Notes under the pieces: model-generated
Told to the model about the DNA's origin: nothing
Database searches by the model: none
The model's input: only the letters and a program-made list of their open reading frames with translations
DNA from: CATOSD01 sp965226695
GTDB lineage: Bacteria > Chloroflexota > Dehalococcoidia > Lucifugimonadales > CATOSD01
Assembly (NCBI GenBank): GCA_965226695.1
Contig: OZ245405.1
Coordinates: forward strand, 620,001-684,000
Reading direction: 5' to 3'
Length of the DNA stretch: 64,000 nt
Program-made: the position numbers and the translations under genes
In this document: positions 1 to 7,799 of the stretch, in pieces
How positions within the stretch are numbered: position 1 is the first letter of the stretch
How the letters are laid out: the number at the start of each line of letters is the position of its first letter

Positions 1-399
1 CTCCAGCTTGGGGAAGCTGATGGTCACGACGCCGTTGTCGTAGCCGGTCTCCGCCCTGTCCACGTCAACTGTGTCGGGCAGCCTTAGCGCGCGGTGGAAG
101 CTGCCGCTCCTGCGCTCTCGCATCAGGAAGTCGCCCTCCGCCGTCTCCTTCTCCGACGCCGTCTGGCCGCGGATGGTCAGCACGTCGTTCTCCACGGTTA
201 TCTGGATGTCGCCGGGGTCGACGCCCGGCACGGACGCCCGCACCTCGATGTCGTCGCCCTTCCTCACCACGTCCAGGGGCACAGCCCACTCCTCGAATCC
301 GCCGCTCTCGGCGGGGCCCTGGTAGCCCTTCCATATCCGGTTCATCGTGTCCTGCATCTGCCTCAGCTCGTTGAACGGGTCCCAACGCTGTATTGCCAT
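1..399 (-). CDS. hsp20: Small heat shock protein Hsp20 (3' end outside window)
   Basis: Reading from the ATG at 399 downwards gives 133 codons with no stop before the window edge, so the C-terminus is missing. The N-terminus MAIQRWDPFNELRQMQDTMN and the following alpha-crystallin-type beta strands (VPGVDPGDIQITVENDVLTI, then SGSFHRALRLP) are typical of bacterial Hsp20/IbpA ATP-independent holdase chaperones. A perfect AGGAGG ribosome site lies at 408-413, 8 bases before the start. The gene diverges from dnaJ-hspR and has its own consensus promoter, consistent with a heat-shock divergon controlled by HspR. Identification is secure; the exact subfamily is not. Confidence 0.93.
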   Translation of the reverse strand, partial: MAIQRWDPFNELRQMQDTMNRIWKGYQGPAESGGFEEWAVPLDVVRKGDDIEVRASVPGVDPGDIQITVENDVLTIRGQTASEKETAEGDFLMRERRSGSFHRALRLPDTVDVDRAETGYDNGVVTISFPKLE

Positions 400-445
400 A
401 GCTGTAACCTCCTTCTTATGATGGTCGGTAGACTTGATTCCATTC

Positions 446-461
446 GAAGCACATATGCTTC
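446..461. promoter_or_regulatory. Inverted repeat, possible operator of hsp20
   Basis: GAAGC-N6-GCTTC lies just downstream of the hsp20 -10 box, over the expected transcription start, where a repressor would block initiation. It does not match the known HspR HAIR consensus (CTTGAGT-N7-ACTCAAG), so assignment to HspR is only an inference from gene neighbourhood. Confidence 0.4.
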
Positions 462-472
462 TCACATACACA

Positions 473-501
473 ATTATAGAGATGCATTCTTATTGTGTCA
501 A
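473..501 (-). promoter_or_regulatory. Perfect sigma70-type promoter for hsp20
   Basis: On the minus strand TTGACA (501-496) and TATAAT (478-473) are separated by exactly 17 bases. Both hexamers match the housekeeping consensus fully. Such a strong promoter in front of a heat-shock gene suggests control by repression rather than by an alternative sigma factor. Confidence 0.85.
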
Positions 502-530
502 TAGAGCTACTACGAATACTGTAAGATTCA

Positions 531-559
531 TTGTGCCTGCATTTGACCTATGCTATACT
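531..559 (+). promoter_or_regulatory. Promoter for dnaJ-like/hspR
   Basis: TTGTGC (531-536), 17-base spacer, TATACT (554-559). It ends 35 bases before the dnaJ-like start. A small inverted repeat ACTCA-AC-TGAGT (572-583) sits between promoter and start codon and could be an HspR half-site arrangement, though it is not the canonical HAIR element. Confidence 0.65.
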
Positions 560-594
560 GGCGGCGGAACCACTCAACTGAGTCGAGGCGAGTG

Positions 595-1479
595 ATGGCA
601 ACCTATTACGAAACGCTGGGCGTCTCCAAGGACGCGAGCGAAAAGGATATTCGGCAGGCGTATCGCCGTCTCGCGCGCAAGCATCACCCCGACTTGAATC
701 CGAACGACCAGGAGTCCGAGCGCCAGTTCAAGAAGATCAACGAGGCCTACGAAGTGCTGTCCAACGAGGACAACCGCAATAAGTACGACCGTTACGGCGA
801 CTTGTGGCGCCAGGCCGACAACATCGAGGCGCAGCGGTCCCAGGGCGGCCCCCGCACCCACACCTGGACGACTGGCGCCAATTCGCCCGGCGGCGCGGGC
901 GCGAATTTCGACTTCGGCGACATCCTTGGAGGTGTCGGCGACGTGTTCGGTGGCGGGCGTGCGAGGCCGCGGGGCAGGCAGCGCGCCAATGCCGCCGTCA
1001 CCGTGTCCCTGGAGGAGGCGTTTTCGGGCACCAAGCGCCGCGTCTTCGCCCCGGACGGCGGTGGGACCAGGCGGATCGAGGCAACAATTCCGCCGGGCGT
1101 GGACAATGGCTCCGTGGTGCGCATCTCGCTCGACTCCGGCGCGGAGATCTACCTCAACGTCACCGTTTCGCCGCATGCGCGCCTCAGGCGAAAGGGCAGC
1201 GACCTCGAGGTGGACGCCCCCGTGCCGCTGGCGGACTGCGCCCTGGGCGGCGAAATCGAGGTGCGCACGCTGGGCGGCAGGCTGCGGCTGAAGATTCCGC
1301 CGGAGTCGCAGAACGGACAGCGCATACGGCTCGCCGGCCAGGGCATGCCCTGGCTCGGCGACCCGACGAAGCGCGGCGACCTGTACGCCATAGTCCGCCC
1401 GCAGATGCCCTCGAACGTAACCGCCGAGGAACGGGAGCTGTTCGAGCGGCTGCGCCAGCTTCAGGCGAGCAAGGAATAG
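595..1479 (+). CDS. cbpA: DnaJ-like (CbpA-type) co-chaperone
   Basis: 294 residues from the ATG at 595. An upstream in-frame ATG at 550 would lie within the promoter, so it is not used. The J domain comes first (about residues 1-70, with the HPD motif in RKHHPDLNP that stimulates DnaK ATPase). A Gly-rich linker (about 75-130) follows, then two DnaJ C-terminal substrate-binding domains (about 135-285). There is no CxxCxGxG zinc finger, so this is a type II/CbpA-like J protein rather than full DnaJ. It is followed 4 bases later by hspR, the arrangement seen in actinobacteria and Chloroflexota where HspR represses the dnaK/dnaJ and hsp20 genes. Confidence 0.93.
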   Translation: MATYYETLGVSKDASEKDIRQAYRRLARKHHPDLNPNDQESERQFKKINEAYEVLSNEDNRNKYDRYGDLWRQADNIEAQRSQGGPRTHTWTTGANSPGGAGANFDFGDILGGVGDVFGGGRARPRGRQRANAAVTVSLEEAFSGTKRRVFAPDGGGTRRIEATIPPGVDNGSVVRISLDSGAEIYLNVTVSPHARLRRKGSDLEVDAPVPLADCALGGEIEVRTLGGRLRLKIPPESQNGQRIRLAGQGMPWLGDPTKRGDLYAIVRPQMPSNVTAEERELFERLRQLQASKE

Positions 1480-1483
1480 TGCG

Positions 1484-1813
1484 ATGGCAGAGATGTTTGG
1501 CCGCGACGAGCCGGTCTTCATAATCAGTGTGGCGGCTCAGATGCTCGAAGTGCGCGCCCAGACTCTGCGCTACTACGAGCGCCTGGGGCTGGTGAAGCCG
1601 AAGCGCACCGGCGGCAACCAGCGGGTCTACTCCCGCAACGACCTGGAGAAGGTGCGGCGCATACGGCGGCTAATGGACGACCTGGGGATCAACCTGGCGG
1701 GCGTCGAGGTGTTGCTCAATCTGCTTGACCGGCTGCAGGAGGCGGAGTCGACCATCGCCCGGCTGGAGGCGGAGAACGAGGGGCTGCGCAAGCTGCTGAA
1801 CGCGATGAGTTGA
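1484..1813 (+). CDS. hspR: HspR, MerR-family heat-shock repressor
   Basis: 109 residues. An N-terminal MerR winged helix-turn-helix reads FIISVAAQMLEVRAQTLRYY then ERLGLVKPKRTGGNQRVYS. The HspR form of this motif replaces the usual metal sensor, and a short leucine-rich coiled coil (LLNLLDRLQEAESTIARLEA) forms the C-terminus. There are no metal-binding cysteines. HspR represses heat-shock operons with DnaK as co-repressor in actinobacteria. Cotranscription with the dnaJ-like gene (4-base gap) implies autoregulation of the divergon. Confidence 0.93.
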   Translation: MAEMFGRDEPVFIISVAAQMLEVRAQTLRYYERLGLVKPKRTGGNQRVYSRNDLEKVRRIRRLMDDLGINLAGVEVLLNLLDRLQEAESTIARLEAENEGLRKLLNAMS

Positions 1814-1822
1814 GAGGAGTGA

Positions 1823-2000
1823 GGATGGGGGTCTGGTGTTTCACCCCCATCCCCGTATCGAGTACGGGGCGGGCTCTAAACCTTCCCCCATCGAGGGGAA
1901 GGGATTTTCGCAAAAGCCCCCTGGCCTCCTCCCATCGAGGAGGAAGGGACTGGCTGTCGCCGTCACCCCCACCCTAACCTCCCCCATCGAGGGGAGAGGG
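1823..2000. repeat. Mosaic of hairpin repeats after hspR and pnp
   Basis: The interval between the convergent hspR and pnp genes is almost all palindromes. GGATGGGGGT/ACCCCCATCC (1823-1852) may terminate hspR. CCCCGTA-TCGAG-TACGGGG follows near 1851-1869. Three G/C hairpins with a CATCGA-type loop lie at 1881-1902, 1925-1943 and 1979-1996. The last three belong to the same family as hairpins at 5023, 20443 and 22340. No coding capacity is apparent. Confidence 0.75.
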
Positions 2001-2009
2001 GGCTGGTTG

Positions 2010-4247
2010 TTAGCCTCTTCGCGGGCCGCCGCCGCGCGGTCCGCCCTGGCCACCGCCGCCCTGGCGGAATCCGCCGCGTCCGCCGCCGTCCGGCCTTCGA
2101 CCCTGCGGCCGGGGTCCGCCGCGTGGGGCGCTGCGGCTGCGCGCCAGAGCCGGCTCGCTTCCGCCTTCCACGTCGTCGCCCAGCAGCAGTGCCCGGCGGG
2201 ACAGGTTGATGCGGCCCATGGAGTCGATCTCGCTCACCACGACGGTCATCTCGTCGCCAATGGAGACCTCGTCCTCGACCTGGGCCACGTGATGCTCGGA
2301 CAGCTCGCTAATGTGTACGAGGCCGTCTTTGCCAGGCAGAATCTCGACGAACGCGCCGAAGTTCATTAGCCTCACGACCTTGCCGGTGTAGATGTCGCCC
2401 ACCTTCACCTCGCGGGTGAGGTCTTGGACCATCTGCACCGCCTTCGCCGCGGAGGCCTCGTCGATCGAGCCGATCACCACCGTGCCGTCGTCGGACACGT
2501 CTACGGTCGCGCCGGTGGCCTCGATTATGCCGCGAATGGTCTTGCCGCTGGGGCCGATGACGACTCCGATCTTGTCCACGGGTATGCGGACCTGGAGCAC
2601 GCGCGGCGCGTGGGGGCTAAGCTCGGGGCGGCTTTCGGACAGCGTCTCGGCGATGCGCTCCAGGATGTGGAGCCGCGCCTCTCGCGCCTGCTCCAGCGCG
2701 TCGCGGCAGACGTCCAGGCTGATGCTCTTCAGCTTGATGTCCAGTTGTATGGCGGTAATGCCCTCGGACGTGCCCGCCACCTTGAAGTCCATGTCGCCTA
2801 TGTGGTCTTCCTTGCCCTGGATGTCGGTGAGGGTGACGTAGCGTCCGTCGTTGCCGGTGACGAGGCCCACGGAAATGCCGGCGACCGGGGCCTTGATGGG
2901 TATGCCGGCGTCCATGAGCGCGAGCGTGGCGGCGCAGACGCTGCCCATGGAGGTGCTGCCGTTGGAGCTGAGCACCTCGGTCACGATCCTTATCGTGTAG
3001 GGGAAGTCGTCGTGGGAGGGAAGGACGGACGAGAGCGCGCGTTCGGCCAGCGCGCCGTGGCCTATCTCGCGCCGGCCCGGAGAGCCGATGCGCTTCGCCT
3101 CGCCCGTGGAGTAGGGCGGGAAGTTGTAGTGCAGCATGAAGCGCTTGGTGACTTCGGGGCTGAGCGTGTCGAGCCTCTGGGCGTCGCCGACGGAGCCGAG
3201 CGTTACCACGCCCAGCACCTGGGTCTCGCCGCGGGTGAACAGCCCGGTGCCGTGGGTGCGCGGCAGGAGCCCCACCTCGGACGAGATGGGCCGGATCTCC
3301 CTCAGGCCGCGTCCGTCGGACCGCTTGCCGTCCTCGAGGATGACTCGCCGGAAAGCCTCTTCCTCGGCGACATCAAACGCGCCCAGGACGTCGCCGCGAT
3401 CGTGCTCGTCCCGCAGCTGGTCGACCAGCTCGTCGCGGAGAGCGACCAGTTGCTCCGACTGCTCGTCGCCATCGGTGGAGCGAACAAGCGAGAATAGCCG
3501 CTCGTGGGCGTTCTCGGCCATCCAGTCGTCAAGGCTTTCGGGGTGGAGCTTGGAGTCGTAGTCCACCTTGGGCTTGCCAAACGCGCAGGCGGCCTCCTCC
3601 TGGAGGTCGATCACCTGCTGGTTGGTCTGCTGCGCCCGGTCGATGGCCTCATACACCAGGTCTTCGGGCATCTCGGTCACACCGGCCTCGATCATGACGA
3701 CGCCGTCCCGGGTGCCCGCGACGATTATGTCCAGGGTGCTGACTTCGAGCTGGCTGTGGGTGGGATTGACCACGAAGCGGCCGTTCACGTAGCCCATGCG
3801 GGTCACGCCTACGGGTCCTTCGAACGGGATGTCGGACACCGACAGCGCGGCAGAGGCGCCCATCAGGCACAGGACGTCTATGGGCGTTTCCTGGTCGATG
3901 GAGAGGGGCGTGAGGATGACCTGCACTTCGTTGCGGAATCCCTTGGGGAAGAGCGGTCGAAGGGGCCGGTCGGTCAGGCGAGCGATGAGTACGCCGTGGG
4001 TGCTGGGCCGGCCTTCGCGGCGGAAGAAGCTGCCGGGGATCTTGCCTCTGGCGTAGAGGCGCTCTTCGAACTCGATGGTGAGGGGGAAGAAGTCGATTCC
4101 TTCCCTGGGTCTGCTCATGGTAGCGGTGGCGAGAATCACGCAGTCGCCGGAGCGCACGAGCACGGAGCCGCCGGCCTGTTGAGCGAGTTTGCCACCCTCG
4201 AGTGTGATGGTTTCAGTGCCGACTTCCCGGCTAAAGCTGAACGACAT
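2010..4247 (-). CDS. pnp: Polynucleotide phosphorylase
   Basis: 745 residues, normal for PNPase, which degrades RNA 3'-5' with phosphate in the degradosome. Order: first RNase PH domain (about 1-225), alpha-helical linker, second RNase PH domain (about 300-540, with RTHGTGLFTRGETQVLGVVT and the catalytic FKVAGTSEGITAIQLDIK region), KH domain (VRIPVDKIGVVIGPSGKTIR), S1 domain (GDIYTGKVVRLMNFGAFVEI). The last 40 or so residues are an RG/GG-rich low-complexity tail, a likely extra RNA-binding extension. It lies downstream of rpsO as in most bacteria. Confidence 0.98.
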   Translation of the reverse strand: MSFSFSREVGTETITLEGGKLAQQAGGSVLVRSGDCVILATATMSRPREGIDFFPLTIEFEERLYARGKIPGSFFRREGRPSTHGVLIARLTDRPLRPLFPKGFRNEVQVILTPLSIDQETPIDVLCLMGASAALSVSDIPFEGPVGVTRMGYVNGRFVVNPTHSQLEVSTLDIIVAGTRDGVVMIEAGVTEMPEDLVYEAIDRAQQTNQQVIDLQEEAACAFGKPKVDYDSKLHPESLDDWMAENAHERLFSLVRSTDGDEQSEQLVALRDELVDQLRDEHDRGDVLGAFDVAEEEAFRRVILEDGKRSDGRGLREIRPISSEVGLLPRTHGTGLFTRGETQVLGVVTLGSVGDAQRLDTLSPEVTKRFMLHYNFPPYSTGEAKRIGSPGRREIGHGALAERALSSVLPSHDDFPYTIRIVTEVLSSNGSTSMGSVCAATLALMDAGIPIKAPVAGISVGLVTGNDGRYVTLTDIQGKEDHIGDMDFKVAGTSEGITAIQLDIKLKSISLDVCRDALEQAREARLHILERIAETLSESRPELSPHAPRVLQVRIPVDKIGVVIGPSGKTIRGIIEATGATVDVSDDGTVVIGSIDEASAAKAVQMVQDLTREVKVGDIYTGKVVRLMNFGAFVEILPGKDGLVHISELSEHHVAQVEDEVSIGDEMTVVVSEIDSMGRINLSRRALLLGDDVEGGSEPALARSRSAPRGGPRPQGRRPDGGGRGGFRQGGGGQGGPRGGGPRRG

Positions 4248-4296
4248 TAGATACGGTACCTCCTAAGGCGGTGGGGAACCCGGCAGATATAAAGAA

Positions 4297-4317
4297 AGCT
4301 CCGAGTCAATCGGAGCT
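4297..4317 (-). terminator. Hairpin in the rpsO-pnp junction
   Basis: On the minus strand AGCTCCGA-TTGAC-TCGGAGCT runs into TTTCTTT. It starts inside the rpsO stop codon. It could be a partial terminator or an RNase III processing site; both are known at this junction in other bacteria. Confidence 0.65.
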
Positions 4318-4579
4318 ATCTTCTCAGCCCAAGCCTGGCAATGAGAGCCCGGTAACGGCCTACGTCTTGATTGTTTAGATAGCGGAGTAACCTGCGTCGA
4401 CGCCCCACCATCTTTAGAAGTCCGCGGCGCGTGGACTCGTCGTGGTTGTGAATCCTGAGGTGCTGAGTCAAATGGGTAATGCGTTTTGTCAGCAGCGCTA
4501 CCTGAAGGTCAGCGGAACCGGTGTCGGTCTCGTGAGTTCGGTACTCTTCGATTGCGGCCTTTTTCTCAGCCTTGTCCAA
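4316..4579 (-). CDS. rpsO: Ribosomal protein S15
   Basis: 87 residues starting MDKAEKKAAIEEYRTHETDT. The family signature LTKRITHLTQHLRIHNHDES followed by RRGLLKMVGRRRRLLRYL is intact. The start is TTG at 4577-4579, chosen because AGGAGAAGG lies just upstream and the length fits S15 (about 88). S15 binds 16S rRNA in the small-subunit platform. It is first gene of the rpsO-pnp operon. Confidence 0.97.
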   Translation of the reverse strand: MDKAEKKAAIEEYRTHETDTGSADLQVALLTKRITHLTQHLRIHNHDESTRRGLLKMVGRRRRLLRYLNNQDVGRYRALIARLGLRR

Positions 4580-4630
4580 ACCCTTCTCCTGGGCCCCTCG
4601 AATAAAGATGTTTCGGTTGCTGTTTGTGTC

Positions 4631-4661
4631 CCGCCCGAGCGCTGGTTCGTGCTCCGAGCGG
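4631..4661 (-). promoter_or_regulatory. Leader hairpin upstream of rpsO
   Basis: The transcript between the promoter and rpsO can fold a 7-8 bp stem (CCGCUCG with CGGGCGG, one G-U pair). S15 commonly represses its own translation through a leader structure, so this is a candidate operator; no specific S15 motif can be proven from sequence alone. Confidence 0.35.
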
Positions 4662-4713
4662 TTTTTTCATTGTTTGCGAAGTTTGCGAAAAGGTGTTCAA
4701 TTTGCCCGGACGG

Positions 4714-4742
4714 ATTGTATCACCTGAGCGCTGATAAGGCAA
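4714..4742 (-). promoter_or_regulatory. Promoter of rpsO-pnp
   Basis: Minus strand TTGCCT (4742-4737), 17-base spacer, TACAAT (4719-4714), about 135 bases before rpsO. This gives a leader of roughly 125 nucleotides. Confidence 0.65.
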
Positions 4743-5149
4743 TTGCCGAACGCGGCCGGCGGCTGTCCCGGTTCACCAGGCGTTCGGGTGGGTAGGCCTG
4801 AGCGGTTGCGCAAGAGCCATAGGCTGCTTTCGGGCGAGAAATGTACCGAAATGTGTCTCATTTTGACTCATTCCGCCTCATTTCCTAGCTGGGAGGCCTA
4901 TCGGTCTGTGCCGCCTGGGAGGCCTAGCGAGCACGGATCTGGCAATGGGAACGACAGAATGTGGCAGAAATGAGACAGGTCGGCGGGAGGTCCCAACTGC
5001 CTTGCGCTCACCCCCATCCCAACCTTCCCCCATCAAGGGGGAAGGGGCTTTCGGGGCAGGGGTCGGTCCCTCGAGGAGGGGAGAGTAGCACGGATGTACG
5101 AGGGATGCAATAGGGCGCATGACCTCGAAATTGTGGTGGCCGAAATGGG
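4743..5149. other. Intergenic, no gene seen
   Basis: About 400 bases without convincing coding potential. It holds two direct copies of CTGGGAGGCCTA, 26 bases apart (4889-4900 and 4915-4926), and a G/C hairpin repeat at 5023-5045. Confidence 0.6.
5023..5045. repeat. Hairpin repeat (CCTTCCCCC-ATCAA-GGGGGAAGG)
   Basis: Perfect 9-bp palindrome preceded by CACCCCCATCC. The same unit recurs at 22340-22362, and variants occur at 1881, 1925, 1979 and 20443, all intergenic. Confidence 0.85.
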
Positions 5150-5671
5150 CTAAATCCACCCCGCGCGGGTCAGCACCTCAAGCGCTACCTCGCCTACCTG
5201 GCGTCCGGGGCCGTTGTCGACGGTGAAATCCTCAATGGCCGCCCGCTCAAGGACGTCGGCGAGCTCGGTTGAACGCGCAAGCGCCTGGTCTTGAAACATG
5301 CCGGGTTCTCGCACGCGCAGGCGCTCGTGCATGAGCGTGAGGGGAGCGGTCAGTCGGCACACGATAGGTCTGGCGCCAGGCACGGCAATCCGGTAGAGGT
5401 CGAGTTCGTGCTCGTTCTCAATCACCTTGGCGACGATGAGGCGTTCGGCCCCGGCAGCGACGTAATTTGGCCAGACGGCAGCGAGGTTTGCGAATGCCAA
5501 GCGTTGACCGTAGGCGTCCTGCTGCGGGTGCATGACAGCCAGCCAATCGGGGTCGATTGCCGCGTGGGGGATGTCGGCCTGCGCCAACAGGTCGGAGGCC
5601 TCGGAAAGGACTGTCGTCTTTCCGGCTCCCATGGACCCGGAGATGATCAGGAGCGGGACGGTGGTAGGCAC
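5150..5671 (-). CDS. P-loop nucleotide kinase-like protein
   Basis: 173 residues. The N-terminus MPTTVPLLIISGSMGAGKTT is a Walker A motif, and DPDWLAVMHPQQDAYG gives an acidic segment where small-molecule kinases bind substrate. The rest resembles the AAA_33/shikimate-kinase-like fold: an R-containing lid near HERLRVREPG and a C-terminal helix. No partner gene is adjacent. The family is common in high-GC bacteria but its substrate is unknown, so only an ATP-binding kinase-like role can be given. Confidence 0.75.
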   Translation of the reverse strand: MPTTVPLLIISGSMGAGKTTVLSEASDLLAQADIPHAAIDPDWLAVMHPQQDAYGQRLAFANLAAVWPNYVAAGAERLIVAKVIENEHELDLYRIAVPGARPIVCRLTAPLTLMHERLRVREPGMFQDQALARSTELADVLERAAIEDFTVDNGPGRQVGEVALEVLTRAGWI

Positions 5672-5843
5672 GGTTGCGCGTCCGGGGATATGGTTTGGAG
5701 GAGGTTCGGATAGTCAAAGGAGTATGGACGGCAAGCCAATCGACACCAGCATGCCGGCATGTTGCCAATGGTATCACCGGGTTTTGGTAGGAACAACCGG
5801 AAGGGCATCTCTGGCGCTTGCAGCGGCCATGAAAATTGGCCTG

Positions 5844-5937
5844 TGGTACAACTGCGCCGTTTTCTCTGCATCGCGCACGGTGGCCGTCGGTGCGTCGCAT
5901 CTGCCGCAGTCAGCCGGTGAGTACGGTAGGCGATTCC
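5844..5937 (+). promoter_or_regulatory. Leader copy 1: extended -10 promoter and structured 5' UTR
   Basis: An extended -10 (TG-G-TACAAC, 5844-5852) is followed by an 85-base leader ending at the ATG at 5938. It aligns at roughly 80% with 9815-9909. A hairpin ACGG-TGG-CCGT (5877-5887) is matched in copy 2 by GCGG-TAG-CCGC, so the outer pair changes A-U to G-C in a compensatory way. The downstream block CCGCAGTCAGCCG and GAGTACGG is conserved. This suggests a structured RNA rather than a chance duplication. Confidence 0.5.
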
Positions 5938-6030
5938 ATGGCCTATGTCATAGACGCTTGCTACAAGTACAACATCCGTGGGCGAGAGTGGGCATTCGAG
6001 GAGTTTCCGCAATGGACGGTGACAGCATGA
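5938..6030 (+). pseudogene. 30-codon remnant behind leader copy 1
   Basis: An ATG placed exactly as in the second leader copy opens MAYVIDACYK and stops after 30 codons at 6028-6030. It overlaps the methyltransferase start. MAY is shared with the enoyl-CoA hydratase behind copy 2, but the rest differs and is not recognisable. It is most likely the stub of a gene displaced when the island inserted, or a short leader peptide. Confidence 0.35.
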
Positions 6031-6983
6031 ACCGCCTTTACTATGGAGATTGCCTGACCATCATGCAGGACTTCCCGCTTGCCAGCGTGGACCTCATTTA
6101 TCTCGACCCGCCGTTCAACTCGAACCGTGCCTACAACGCCATTTACAAGGACGAAACAGGACGTCCACTCCCCGACCAGATAGAGGCGTTCTGCGACATG
6201 TGGGAGCTGGACGCTGAAAGCGAACGGGCTATCCGTAACATGCCTGTTCTGATGCGCAAGAACGGCATTGACGATGCGGTTGCTGAGTTTTGGAGGCTAT
6301 GGATGCGGGCGTTGCGTGACACCCAACCCCGGCTCTTGGCCTACCTGTCCTACATGGCGCAACGCTTGTTGGTCATGCATCGTATCTTGAAACCTACAGG
6401 CAGTCTCTATCTGCATTGTGACCCTACAGCCTCACACTATATAAAGGCACTGCTTGACGCTATTTTCGGCCACAACAACTTTCGTAATGAGATCGTATGG
6501 CGGCGCAATGAGTCTGGCGCGAAGGGCAGTCAACACGCCGCCAAGAGTTGGGGCAGCAATGTTGACTATTTGCTATTCTACACAAAGGGGAACCGTCCAA
6601 CGTTTAACCCTAGAATCATCAAGGCCTTGGACGAAGAAGAAGAACGCCGCAAGTTCCCCAAGATAGACGAGAACGGGGACCGGTACAACACTAAACTGAC
6701 TGCTTGGTGTCAGCCTTCAATGGGAGAACGACCCAATCTATGTTATGACTTTCATGGCGTTTATCCCCCATATCCCTCCGGGTGGCGGCTCAGCAAGGAA
6801 CGAATGGAAGAAGAGTACGCAAAGGGCAACATTGTTGTTAAAGACGGGAAACTGGAGCGCCGCTCCTATGCAAGGGATTATCAAGGCGTAACACCTGGAA
6901 ATTTATGGGCAGATAAGGAGTTGCTGCTAGGAGCGCAATCTAGCGAGCGATTGGGCTATGCTACCCAGAAACCCCTAGCCCTA

Positions 6984-7756
6984 CTAGGGCCTGTTCACAC
7001 TACGTAGAGCGTCGAAGATGATTGCGAACAAGACAAAGCCGGCATAGAGCGCATCGAGCTTGTCATAGCGCGTGAATACTCTTCGATACCCCTTCAATCG
7101 ACGGAACAGGCGCTCCACTTCATTCCGCCTCTTGTGCAGCTCCTTGTCATACTCCCAAGGGTCCACGCGACTTTTCAGGGGTGGAACAACAGGCGTGAAC
7201 CCCATATCGAACGCCAATCGGCGTGTTTGGTCGCCCGAATATGCGCGATCCATCACCAGAGGCGGATTCCCCCGTTGTGGCCCCAGCCGGTTGAGCAGTT
7301 TGCGCCCCTCCGGTCCATCGTGGGCCTGGCCCGGAGAGAGCGAGAACGCTAAGGGTGTCCGATCATCCGCGGCAACCATATGAAGCTTGGTCGTCCATCC
7401 GCCTCGGGACTTGCCGATGGACTGTGGTCCGTTTTTTTGGCCGCACCCGTGCCGTCGGGATGCACCTTGACGGAGGTGCTGTCCAGTGAAGCTACCTCGA
7501 TGGTGACCTTCACAATCCCCTTTCGCTGAAGCTGTTCGAACACTCGGTCGAGCACTCCGCTCTTGGCCCAACGGTTCATGCGCATGTAGATGGTGTGCCA
7601 GTTGCCAAAACGACTCGGCAACCCTCGCCACTTGCAACCGTGTTCTGCGACGTACAGAATAGCGTTGAGCACCCGTATGTTTGGAATGGTCACATTGCCA
7701 CGCTGCACGGGTAGGTACGGTTTGATGAGTTGATAATGAGCTTGTGTAAGTTCCAT
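6984..7756 (-). CDS. IS5-family transposase, two frames joined by -1 slippage
   Basis: The first frame (7756 to 7349) starts MELTQAHYQLIKPYLPVQRG and carries the helix-turn-helix domain and the first catalytic D (VASLDSTSVKVH). At 7432-7438 the minus strand has A7 (GCCAAAAAAACGG). A -1 slip there moves into the second frame, giving AAKKNGPQSIGKSRGG. That frame continues with VMDRAYSG (second D) and RRNEVERLFRRLKGYRR (the E of the DDE triad). It ends with a TAG supplied by the target duplication. The element seems complete and possibly active. Confidence 0.9.
6988..7002. repeat. IS left terminal inverted repeat
   Basis: GGCCTGTTCACACTA, exact inverse of 7785-7799. Confidence 0.93.
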
Positions 7757-7784
7757 ACATGTATGATAACATGTCCAGACCCCT

Positions 7785-7799
7785 TAGTGTGAACAGGCC
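7785..7799. repeat. IS right terminal inverted repeat
   Basis: TAGTGTGAACAGGCC, exact inverse of 6988-7002. Confidence 0.93.

Larger units (their letters stand above)
6988..7799 (-). mobile_element. IS5-family insertion sequence, 812 bp
   Basis: Perfect 15-bp terminal inverted repeats GGCCTGTTCACACTA bound the element, and the 4-base duplication CTAG flanks it at 6984-6987 and 7800-7803. It encodes a frameshifted transposase of the IS427/IS1031-like branch. Intact ends, clean duplication and intact host reading frames on both sides show a recent insertion. Confidence 0.93.

Noticed and set aside
2424..3497. Long open frame opposite pnp
   Set aside because: It lies fully antisense to a canonical PNPase and has no recognisable motifs; high GC makes such frames common.
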